A DNA stretch of 6,985 bases from an uncultured Coriobacteriaceae bacterium (GTDB lineage: Bacteria; Actinomycetota; Coriobacteriia; Coriobacteriales; Atopobiaceae), in NCBI GenBank assembly GCA_902772085.1, contig CACXZL010000083.1, forward strand, positions 1 through 6,985, in the 5' to 3' direction. Below, in pieces: positions 1-5,526 of this stretch (position 1 is the first letter of the stretch; each line of letters starts with the position of its first letter). The position numbers and the translations under genes are program-made. The notes below the pieces were generated by a model, which saw only the letters and a list, made by a program, of their open reading frames with translations, was not told where the DNA came from and made no database searches.

Positions 1-2
1 AG

Positions 3-725
3 TTCTGTGACGCTCTTACGGAGGAGGGGAATTCTGCGGCAACAAATGCCAAGAATACCTTCAATACCATCGTCTGGAGCGACTATGAGGAGCGTACTGA
101 GAACCAGGAGCCACACGGAGACGAGTGGGATATTGTTTCGGCTCGGCATTATTTTTCTAGCGGAAGCCCGGCAGATGGTATTGGGGGCGTTGGAGACGAA
201 TACGAGTTCGCTGCGGCATCGGCCTTCTGCCTGCAATACTTTGGGTTTGAAGATGCTTGGGCTATACCCATAATCAAGGAAGATGCGTATGCGGGGCAAG
301 CCCACGGTGCCGTTGTCGTCGTTACGGACGAAAACCAGCGGAAATGCGTGTGTGATCCCACGCTTCTTGCAGATGGCTGGATGGTCGCGCAAAGCGAATA
401 CGATCTTACGGTGGAAAACATAGGGCAGGACCTGAAAAAGGCAGAGCAGCGTGGGCTTACCGTACAGAAGGATGACCCAAGTGCATCATCCTCCTCATCG
501 ACAAGCTCCAGTAAATCAGATGGCAACTCCAGCAGAAGCTCGCAGAGCTCATCGAACTCGTCGGTCGGCTCAGACTCTAGCTCCGGTGCGGGCACGAGCT
601 CTTCCGGTACGGGCACCAGCTATAGCTCTGATTCGGACTCTTACGGCTCGACTGACGAGAGCGATGCCTATGGTACGTATGGCGGATATGGCGAGTACGA
701 GGAATACGGATACGACTACGCTTAG
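3..725 (+). CDS. Transglutaminase-like surface protein with Ser-rich linker and Tyr-rich tail (5' end missing)
   Basis: The frame is open from the window edge to the TAG at 723-725, giving 240 visible residues (numbered from base 3); the start and any signal peptide lie outside. Residues about 50-120 resemble a transglutaminase/protease core: a GVGDEY segment (62-67), a helix ending in a Gly-Phe turn, His101 in an AHGAVVVV strand, and Asp118 in CDPT. These fit the His and Asp of the usual Cys-His-Asp triad. At the usual GVC position the sequence reads GVG (Gly64); the nearest cysteine is Cys76, further along the helix. Residues 160-216 are a low-complexity linker with 32 serines in 57 residues, and the end is rich in Tyr, Gly, Glu and Asp. 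Such a linker suggests an exported or wall-associated protein, but no LPXTG motif is present. The domain call is my own motif reading. The protein could be an inactive family member or a different papain-like fold. Confidence 0.6.
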   Translation, partial: FCDALTEEGNSAATNAKNTFNTIVWSDYEERTENQEPHGDEWDIVSARHYFSSGSPADGIGGVGDEYEFAAASAFCLQYFGFEDAWAIPIIKEDAYAGQAHGAVVVVTDENQRKCVCDPTLLADGWMVAQSEYDLTVENIGQDLKKAEQRGLTVQKDDPSASSSSSTSSSKSDGNSSRSSQSSSNSSVGSDSSSGAGTSSSGTGTSYSSDSDSYGSTDESDAYGTYGGYGEYEEYGYDYA

Positions 726-828
726 GCATACGGACGGCCGACGCCGGTTTGCGACCTGAGCGGATGCTCTTGAGACGTGCGGCTGCCACAATGAAGGCTC
801 TCGTTTGGTGATTTGATTGCAAACGGAA
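726..828. other. Spacer after the left-edge gene, nothing recognised
   Basis: These 103 bases lie between the TAG of the transglutaminase-like gene and the first strong hairpin. There is no convincing coding frame. A TTGAGA hexamer at 770-775 resembles a -35 box, but no matching -10 box lies at the right distance. The whole gap between confident genes runs from 726 to 1191; the rest of it is described in the hairpin, small-ORF and promoter entries that follow. Confidence 0.5.
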
Positions 829-866
829 ACAGGCCACCGGGCGGAAGGAGGAACCCGGTGGCCTGT
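829..866 (+). terminator. Perfect 13-bp hairpin, possible terminator of the left-edge gene
   Basis: ACAGGCCACCGGG at 829-841 is exactly complementary to 854-866, with a 12-base purine-rich loop. It lies about 100 bases after the preceding stop codon. A short T run (874-877) follows at a distance of 7 bases, so it is not a textbook intrinsic terminator, although GC-rich bacteria often use stems with weak U tracts. The loop contains GGAGG (847-851), an SD-like sequence, and a GTG sits in the 3' arm, so the stem could instead control translation. Confidence 0.45.
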
Positions 867-1097
867 GCCTGTCTTTTGGACAGGGTGCGCGTCTGGCCAC
901 GCGCACAAAAAGGAAGGAAAGGATGTCGTCGTGTGTACGTCATCGCTATCCTATTCATTTCCAGTTTTGGGCCTTTCCATACCGTTCTGTGCCATATCAC
1001 AAGCGCTTCACGCTTCCTGCGCTTTGCCTACACAATTGGTGAACAAGACCCGCCGTGGGTTTGTTCGCCATGCGGGTTGCGAACTGTAACGCATTGA
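858..1097 (+). CDS. Candidate small membrane protein, GTG start (doubtful)
   Basis: This 79-codon frame starts with GTG, 6 bases after GGAGG (847-851), which is good SD spacing. The product has a basic N-terminal part (several Arg and Lys in residues 9-25) and then a hydrophobic stretch at about residues 26-47 (VYVIAILFISSFG...), like a single membrane helix with positive residues inside. It also has six or more cysteines and no family I recognise. The frame runs through the tandem hairpins and overlaps another candidate ORF at 923-1042 in a different frame, so at most one is likely real. It may be noncoding. Confidence 0.2.
   Translation: MACACLLDRVRVWPRAQKGRKGCRRVYVIAILFISSFGPFHTVLCHITSASRFLRFAYTIGEQDPPWVCSPCGLRTVTH
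868..906 (+). other. Two further tandem perfect hairpins
   Basis: CCTGTC (868-873) pairs with GACAGG (879-884) around a 5-base loop. It is followed without a gap by GTGCGCGT (885-892) pairing with ACGCGCAC (899-906) around a 6-base loop. With the 829-866 stem, this makes three perfect hairpins in 78 bases. An A run and a strong purine stretch (AAAAAGGAAGGAAAGG, 907-922) come directly after. The arrangement could be a structured RNA or a leader. I do not recognise any known riboswitch class. Confidence 0.5.
923..1042 (+). CDS. Candidate 39-residue aromatic-rich peptide, possible leader (doubtful)
   Basis: The ATG at 923 directly follows a long purine-rich stretch (AAGGAAGGAAAGG, ending at 922). 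The SD-like part best spaced from the ATG is AAGGAAGG (910-917), leaving about 5 bases. The product begins MSSCVRHRYP and holds a cluster HFQFWAFPY at residues 12-20, with nine Phe/Tyr/Trp and four His residues overall. It ends at TGA 1040-1042, inside the 5' arm of a strong hairpin. An ORF with strong initiation signals and a stop inside a hairpin, upstream of an aminotransferase gene, recalls leader peptides. No U tract follows the hairpin, so classic attenuation is not shown. It may be a chance ORF. Confidence 0.25.
   Translation: MSSCVRHRYPIHFQFWAFPYRSVPYHKRFTLPALCLHNW
1037..1084 (+). promoter_or_regulatory. Strong hairpin with an overlapping alternative stem
   Basis: Bases 1037-1051 pair with 1057-1070 to form 14 pairs, including one G-U (1040-1067), with one bulged G (1047) and a 5-base loop. 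A second stem, GTTCGC (1063-1068) with GCGAAC (1079-1084), shares bases with the first, so the two cannot form together. Neither has a following U run, so a role as intrinsic terminator is unlikely. The first stem contains the stop codon of the 923-1042 ORF. Confidence 0.4.
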
Positions 1098-1129
1098 TTG
1101 CGGCATGAAGACAAGAGGCAGGATGGGGC

Positions 1130-1158
1130 TGGGCATGCTTCATGCCAATGAGTACAAT
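1130..1158 (+). promoter_or_regulatory. Possible promoter of the aminotransferase-xth unit with an inverted repeat in the spacer
   Basis: TACAAT (1153-1158) matches five of six bases of the -10 consensus. TGGGCA (1130-1135) lies 17 bases upstream and matches four of six of the -35 consensus. Transcription would begin near 1165, just before the SD at 1183. The inverted repeat GGCATG-CTT-CATGCC (1132-1146) overlaps the -35 end and could be an operator. The assignment is by consensus only. If the aminotransferase really starts at 1123, this segment is coding. Confidence 0.3.
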
Positions 1159-1191
1159 GGGATGGTTTCGTATTCGACAGATGGGAGAGTC

Positions 1192-2376
1192 ATGGGCATC
1201 AACCAGCAAAGCTACGCCTACGGGGCATCAAAGTCGTCTATCCGAGAGATTGCAGCCTACGGCGCCGCGCGCAAGGCGGCGATAGGCGCAGAGAACGTAT
1301 ACGACTTTTCCCTTGGCAATCCAAGCGTGCCTGCGCCGGATGCCGTGCGTGACTCCATTGCGCACGCCCTGACGCTTCCGGCCACTGCCCTGCATGGCTA
1401 TACGCCGGCAAATGGCCTGCCTGCTGCACGAAAGGCGGTGTCGGATTCGCTGAACCGCCGCTTCGGCACGACGTATGGGCCAGATGACCTGTATCTGACC
1501 TGTGGGGCTGCTGCCTCTATCTCCATCACGCTCAATGCGGTGTGCAATGCAGGCGATGAGGTCATCGTCATAGCGCCGTATTTTCCCGAGTACGCAGTGT
1601 TTATCCAAAACGCCGGCGCCTCGTGCGTGGAGGTCATGGCCGATGCCGAGACCTTCCAGATCGACGTGCCGGCAGTAGAGGCTGCCATCACGGAGCGTAC
1701 GGCGGCCGTCATGGTGGATTCGCCAAACAACCCCGTGGGTTCGGTGTACGCACGCCAGAACCTTGAGGATCTCGCGAGCGTGCTAGGTCGTAAGTCGCGG
1801 GAATACGGACATGCCATCTATCTTATCTCCGACGAGCCGTATCGTGAGATCGCCTATGATGTAGAGGTCCCTTGGGTGCCCACAATCTACGATCGTACGA
1901 TTGTGTGCTATTCGTACTCCAAGTCGCTGAGCTTGCCCGGCGAGCGCATAGGTTGGGTGCTTGTACCGCCCACGAATCCCGAGCACGATCAGCTGGTGCC
2001 TGCCGTGGCTGGGGCGGGGCGCAAGATGGGCTTCGTCTGCGCTCCCGCGCTCTTTCAACGCGTGCTTATCGATTGCGTCGACGAGCCTGCAAACATCGAG
2101 GCGTATGCAAAGAACCGCCGTGCGCTCACCGAGGGCCTCAGTGCCATCGGTTACGAGTTCATAGAGCCGCAGGGTGCCTTCTATCTGTGGATGCGCGCAC
2201 TCGAGCCGGACGCAAACGCCTTCTTCGAGCGCGCAAAGAGCTACGAGCTACTGCCCGTGCCAAGCGACTCCTTTGGATGCACTGGTTGGGTGCGCGTGGG
2301 GTATTGCGTGAGCTATGAGACCATCGTGAACTCCATGCCAGCCTGGCAGCAGCTCTGGGACAGCTATCAGGCCTAA
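1192..2376 (+). CDS. Class I/II pyridoxal-phosphate aminotransferase (AspC-like)
   Basis: A fold-type I PLP enzyme of the COG0436 group, which moves amino groups between an amino acid and a 2-oxo acid in the cytoplasm; the exact substrate cannot be read. The 394 residues match the usual family length. Visible landmarks are DFSLGNPSVPAPD (38-50), the substrate loop GYTPANG (69-75), SPNNPVG with Asn180, SDEPY with Asp214 and Tyr217, the Schiff-base lysine Lys244 in YSKSLSLPGERIG, and Arg368 in WVRVGYCVS for the carboxylate. I chose ATG 1192 (GGGAG at 1183-1187, MGINQQSYAYG) because family members begin with this sequence. In-frame ATGs at 1105, 1123 and 1162 would add 29, 23 and 10 unconserved residues; the one at 1123 also has an SD-like AAGAGG. 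The AP endonuclease gene follows after 24 bases, so the two are probably cotranscribed, though their functions are not obviously linked. Confidence 0.9.
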   Translation: MGINQQSYAYGASKSSIREIAAYGAARKAAIGAENVYDFSLGNPSVPAPDAVRDSIAHALTLPATALHGYTPANGLPAARKAVSDSLNRRFGTTYGPDDLYLTCGAAASISITLNAVCNAGDEVIVIAPYFPEYAVFIQNAGASCVEVMADAETFQIDVPAVEAAITERTAAVMVDSPNNPVGSVYARQNLEDLASVLGRKSREYGHAIYLISDEPYREIAYDVEVPWVPTIYDRTIVCYSYSKSLSLPGERIGWVLVPPTNPEHDQLVPAVAGAGRKMGFVCAPALFQRVLIDCVDEPANIEAYAKNRRALTEGLSAIGYEFIEPQGAFYLWMRALEPDANAFFERAKSYELLPVPSDSFGCTGWVRVGYCVSYETIVNSMPAWQQLWDSYQA

Positions 2377-2400
2377 GGAAGCACTCGCAAAGGAGACCCT

Positions 2401-3186
2401 ATGTCCACCAAAGAACTTCGTTTCGTGTCGTGGAACGTGAACGGCTTGCGTGCTACGCTGAAGAAGGACCCGAGCTTTCAAGAGATATTTGACACGTTGA
2501 ATGCCGATGTCTTTGCGATACAGGAGACCAAGCTGCAGGATGACCAGCGTGCCAAGCTCAAGCTTGACTTCGACGGCTATACGCAGACGTGGAACTATGC
2601 GGAACGCAAAGGGTACTCGGGGACGGCCGTGTTTAGCCGGGAGGAGCCTCGCCAGGTTATACGACAGATTGGCTGCGAGGTGGCCGACGACGAAGGACGC
2701 TTGTGCGCTCTGGAGTTCGAGAACTACTGGTTTGTAAACGTCTATACGCCAAATGCGCAAAACGAGCTCAAGCGCATCGACGCACGACTTGCTTGGGATG
2801 AGCGCTATCGCGAGTTTTTGTGTGAGCTCTCGGCACAAAAACCCGTGGTGACCTGCGGCGACTTCAACGTGGCACACGAGGAGATCGACTTGAAGAACCC
2901 CGGTCCAAATCGTGGCAACGCGGGTTTTTCCGACGAGGAGCGCGAGAGCTTCGGGAAGTTGCTCGACGCTGGTTTTGTCGATACGTTCCGTGCCCGCCAC
3001 CCCGACCTCGCGGGTGCCTACAGCTGGTGGAGCTATCGCTTCAACGCGCGCAAAAACAACGCGGGCTGGCGTATCGATTACTTCCTCGTGAGCGAGCGCA
3101 TAGCCAACAAGGTCACGAGTGCAAGTATCCTGAACGAGGTCTACGGATCCGACCACTGTCCCGTGGCCTTGACGATCGAGCTGTAA
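2401..3186 (+). CDS. xth: Exodeoxyribonuclease III / AP endonuclease
   Basis: A base-excision repair enzyme that cuts the backbone 5' of abasic sites and trims 3' ends of duplex DNA, using a divalent metal. The 261-residue protein spans the complete endonuclease/exonuclease/phosphatase fold. The active-site motifs are in order: SWNVNGLRA (Asn12, Asn14), QETK (metal ligand Glu42), VYTPN (Tyr115), GDFN (Asp154, Asn156), NNAGWRIDYFLVS (Asp226) and SDHCPV (Asp251-His252). All residues expected by comparison with human APE1 and E. coli exonuclease III are present, so it should be active. The start is set by AAAGGAG (2389-2395), 5 bases before the ATG. It is the downstream partner of the aminotransferase, 24 bases away, and has no evident promoter of its own. 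A double hairpin follows 17 bases after the TAA. Confidence 0.96.
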   Translation: MSTKELRFVSWNVNGLRATLKKDPSFQEIFDTLNADVFAIQETKLQDDQRAKLKLDFDGYTQTWNYAERKGYSGTAVFSREEPRQVIRQIGCEVADDEGRLCALEFENYWFVNVYTPNAQNELKRIDARLAWDERYREFLCELSAQKPVVTCGDFNVAHEEIDLKNPGPNRGNAGFSDEERESFGKLLDAGFVDTFRARHPDLAGAYSWWSYRFNARKNNAGWRIDYFLVSERIANKVTSASILNEVYGSDHCPVALTIEL

Positions 3187-3202
3187 GGACGGTAACTGGG
3201 AA

Positions 3203-3231
3203 TGGCAAAAGGGAATCAAGCCCTTTTGCCA
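3203..3231. terminator. Bidirectional intrinsic terminator, 11-bp stem
   Basis: TGGCAAAAGGG (3203-3213) pairs exactly with CCCTTTTGCCA (3221-3231) around a 7-base loop. It lies between the convergent xth-like and PHP genes and can serve both strands. The T run is within the 3' arm rather than after it. Confidence 0.65.
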
Positions 3232-3234
3232 CAT

Positions 3235-3262
3235 GTGGCGAAGTGAGTATCCCCTTCGCCAC
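3235..3262. terminator. Second hairpin between the convergent genes
   Basis: GTGGCGAAG (3235-3243) pairs exactly with CTTCGCCAC (3254-3262) around a 10-base loop. The 12-base palindrome GCCACATGTGGC (3228-3239) joins it to the 3203-3231 stem, so alternative pairings exist. It lies 39 bases past the PHP stop codon on the minus strand, so it probably acts as that gene's terminator. Confidence 0.5.
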
Positions 3263-3301
3263 GCTCAGTGCGTCTAAAGAGGCCGGTGACGGTTGTCGGC
3301 G

Positions 3302-4150
3302 TTAGCGTTGGCGGGCACCTAGCTCGTCCAGCACGGTCAGGAACGTGTCTTTGTTGCGCGTGGCGATGAGCTCCTCGGGAAAGTGAATCTCGTCAAATAG
3401 GGTACGCGTGGCATCGAATCTGCCAATGTCGCAAGCTATGTGGGCATCGGTGCCGGTGGAGACCATGACTCCGAGCTCAGCGCAGCGCTCCGCGATGTGG
3501 CGACATGTCGGGACGCTCCTGTGTGCGTACTTGGCGTTGAAGCTGTGCTCGTTGATCTCGATGAGCTTGCCCAGCTCTTTGGCAGCGAGGAGCACCTCGT
3601 CCACGTCAAACGGTACGCTCGCGCGACCGGGATGGCCGAGGATGAGCACCTTGGGATCCTCGAGGGCGCGTATGTACATGCTCGTCGTCTCGGCGAGGGA
3701 GGCTTCGTGCGTGAAGTCCGAGTTGTGGATGCTGGCGATGGCATAGTCTATGGTGCGCCACACGTACTTCTTGAGCGTGGAGGCGTTGCGGAAGGCAGCG
3801 CCGGTGATTCCCTCTCGCAATGTGATGTCCCAGCCAAAGAGATGCCCGTCCAAGTCGACGATGTCGGCCTCAACGCCGTGCAGGACGTACACGCCGTCCC
3901 ATATGCGGGGCCATATGTTGAAGTTGATGAAGTATTGAAAGTCGCGCGCATAGGTGGGACAGTCTATGGGCGTGGTGCTTGTCATGACGGAGTAATGGTC
4001 GGTGGACCCGAGCAGCTCGATGCCTGCGAGCTTTGCGGCGGCTACGCACTCGGCAATGGTGGAGTAGGCGTGTCGGGAATACAGCGTATGCGTATGGACA
4101 TCGCACCCAAAGGGCGAGGTGGCAACCTGCGCCGAATCGTATGCGTGCAT
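3302..4150 (-). CDS. PHP-domain metal-dependent phosphatase, YcdX-like
   Basis: A 282-residue PHP (polymerase and histidinol phosphatase) family hydrolase, close in layout to E. coli YcdX, which has a trinuclear zinc centre. The expected nine ligands are all visible: His19, His21 and His27 (DVHTHT...HAYST), His52 (TDHY), Glu94 (HGVEAD), His142 (SIHNSDF), His173 (GHPGR), and Asp235 and His237 (GTDAH). The segment NFNIWPRIWDGV (76-87) matches the YcdX INMRIWPRVVDGV block. It should hydrolyse small phosphoesters in the cytoplasm; the natural substrate is not known from sequence. The start is supported by GAGGAGGG (4164 to 4157, minus strand), 6 bases before the ATG. It is divergent from the MalY/PatB gene and convergent with xth. 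The N-terminus is about a dozen residues longer than in E. coli YcdX. Confidence 0.9.
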   Translation of the reverse strand: MHAYDSAQVATSPFGCDVHTHTLYSRHAYSTIAECVAAAKLAGIELLGSTDHYSVMTSTTPIDCPTYARDFQYFINFNIWPRIWDGVYVLHGVEADIVDLDGHLFGWDITLREGITGAAFRNASTLKKYVWRTIDYAIASIHNSDFTHEASLAETTSMYIRALEDPKVLILGHPGRASVPFDVDEVLLAAKELGKLIEINEHSFNAKYAHRSVPTCRHIAERCAELGVMVSTGTDAHIACDIGRFDATRTLFDEIHFPEELIATRNKDTFLTVLDELGARQR

Positions 4151-4228
4151 GTGCGTCCCTCCTCAAAAACTCGTATGATGTGATGTGGGAAATACCCCTG
4201 CGTGTACCTTAGCATGAAAGGACCAGCC
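4151..4228. promoter_or_regulatory. Divergent promoter region, PHP and MalY/PatB genes
   Basis: This 78-base gap must hold promoters for both directions if the genes are transcribed separately. On the plus strand TATGAT (4174-4179) matches five of six bases of the -10 consensus, with no good -35 upstream. The minus-strand SD lies at 4157-4164 and the plus-strand SD (AAAGGA) at 4217-4222. The minus-strand promoter could not be identified, and no clear operator is seen. Confidence 0.35.
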
Positions 4229-5437
4229 ATGACATACGATTTCACGTCCATCCTCAATCGACATGGGCAGGATTCTATAGCCGTGGACGGTTTGGGAGAC
4301 GGGATGGGATCCTCTCCCGCCAGGCCAAGGGAAGGATTCGATTCCATTCCCATGTGGGTGGCCGACATGGGCTTCGCCACGGCCCCTTCGGTCGTGGAGG
4401 CCATGCGCGCGCGACTTGACCAGCCGCACTTTGGGTATTATCAGGCGCGGGACGCTTACTATGAGGCCATCATGGACTGGCATCGTACGCGCAAAGGAGT
4501 GCATGACCTGGAACGTGAGCACATTGGTTACGAGAATGGCGTTTTGGGTGGAGTGGTGAGCGCATTGGGCGCGCTTTGCTCGCCGGGCGACAACGTGCTC
4601 GTGCACTCTCCCACCTATGTGGGCTTTACCCACGCCGTGGGCGACCATGGCTACCACTTGGTGCACAGCCCGCTTGTGCTGGACGAGGCTGGCGTCTGGC
4701 GCATGGACTTTGACGACATGGAGCGTCGCATCGTGGAGAACCACGTACACGCGGCCATATTCTGCTCGCCGCACAACCCGTGCGGGCGTGTGTGGGAGCG
4801 CTGGGAGATCGAGCGCGCCATGGAGGTCTTTGAGGCACATGACGTCTACGTGGTCTCGGACGAAATCTGGAGCGACCTGCTTCTGGATGGCCATGTGCAC
4901 GTTCCCACGCAGCAGGTGAGTCCATGGGCCCATGAGCACGTAGTGGCCCTTTATGCGCCGTCAAAGACGTTCAACTTGGCCGGGCTCATAGGCTCGTATC
5001 ACGTGATCTACAATCCGTGGCTGCGAGATCGGGTGCAACGGGAGGGAAGCCTGAGCCACTACAACGCCCAGAACGTGCTGAGCATGCACGCGCTCATGGG
5101 TGCCTACTCGCCTGAGGGCGGAGAATGGGCGGACGAGCTCTGCCGGGTGCTCAGTGCAAACGCGCGCTATGCCTACGAGCATATACGAGACACCTATCCA
5201 GGTGTGACGTGCGCAAGGGCCGAGGGGACTTACGTGCTTCTGGCGGATTGCCGGGAATGGTGCGAGCGCAGCGGAATGTCATACGATCGGCTCGTGCGTG
5301 CCGGCTGGGACGTAGGCGTGACCTGGCACGACGGGAGGCTCTTTGACTGCCCGGGCAGCGTACGTATAGCCGTCTCAGTACCGCACGCGCAGGTGATCGA
5401 GGCCTTCGCCCGTCTCGACAAGTACGTGTTTGTCTGA
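4229..5437 (+). CDS. MalY/PatB family PLP aminotransferase / cystathionine beta-lyase
   Basis: A fold-type I PLP enzyme of the MalY/PatB group. Members cleave C-S bonds of cystathionine or cysteine (giving homocysteine or H2S plus pyruvate and ammonia), and some act as aminotransferases. The 402 residues are near the usual length. Landmarks are the N-terminal YDFTSILNRHG, PMWVADMGFATAP (41-53), the GYYQARDAYYEA segment (69-80), SPHNPCGRVW with Asn183, SDEIWSDL with Asp211, the Schiff-base lysine Lys246 in APSKTFNLAGL, and Arg379 in SVRIAVSVP. The APSKTFNLAGL form favours a C-S lyase over classical aspartate aminotransferases, but specificity is inferred. I chose ATG 4229 because AAAGGA (4217-4222) lies 6 bases upstream; a GTG at 4202 or ATG at 4214 would add only 9 or 5 residues. 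It stands alone and converges on the patatin gene. Confidence 0.92.
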   Translation: MTYDFTSILNRHGQDSIAVDGLGDGMGSSPARPREGFDSIPMWVADMGFATAPSVVEAMRARLDQPHFGYYQARDAYYEAIMDWHRTRKGVHDLEREHIGYENGVLGGVVSALGALCSPGDNVLVHSPTYVGFTHAVGDHGYHLVHSPLVLDEAGVWRMDFDDMERRIVENHVHAAIFCSPHNPCGRVWERWEIERAMEVFEAHDVYVVSDEIWSDLLLDGHVHVPTQQVSPWAHEHVVALYAPSKTFNLAGLIGSYHVIYNPWLRDRVQREGSLSHYNAQNVLSMHALMGAYSPEGGEWADELCRVLSANARYAYEHIRDTYPGVTCARAEGTYVLLADCREWCERSGMSYDRLVRAGWDVGVTWHDGRLFDCPGSVRIAVSVPHAQVIEAFARLDKYVFV

Positions 5438-5493
5438 CCTCCCCTCGCCCACCGCTGACGTAGTGAGTAACGCCAAACGTGCGGGTGGAGTCG

Positions 5494-5526
5494 GACCAGA
5501 CAAGTGACCTGTCCCCTTGTCTGGTC
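5494..5526. terminator. Bidirectional hairpin terminator overlapping the patatin stop codon
   Basis: GACCAGACAAG (5494-5504) pairs exactly with CTTGTCTGGTC (5516-5526) around an 11-base loop. It lies between the convergent MalY/PatB and patatin genes. The first two bases of its minus-strand arm belong to the patatin stop codon (5525-5527). No long U tract follows on either strand. Confidence 0.6.

Noticed and set aside
149..616. 155-codon minus-strand frame with an acidic, leucine-rich product
   Set aside because: The Glu/Leu-rich stretch is the antisense of the serine-rich linker of the left-edge protein, not an independent gene.
451..759. Plus-strand frame of 102 codons over the serine linker
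   Set aside because: Frame-shifted reading of the low-complexity repeat region; no SD, and the product is Arg/Ala/Thr-rich nonsense.
829..1084. Known riboswitch or T-box leader
   Set aside because: No T-box motif, no specifier loop and no conserved core of a riboswitch class could be found; only hairpins are seen.
2248..3234. Long 328-codon open frame on the minus strand opposite xth
   Set aside because: It lies fully opposite a gene with all exonuclease III motifs, has no SD, and shows no recognisable domain. It is a shadow of GC-biased codon use.
3440..4183. 247-codon plus-strand frame opposite the PHP gene
   Set aside because: The minus strand carries all nine metal ligands of a YcdX-like phosphatase and a strong SD; the opposite frame has no motifs and poor initiation.
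4163..4939. 258-codon minus-strand frame opposite the MalY/PatB gene
   Set aside because: The plus strand shows a complete PLP enzyme; the antisense product is His/Val-rich with no family features.
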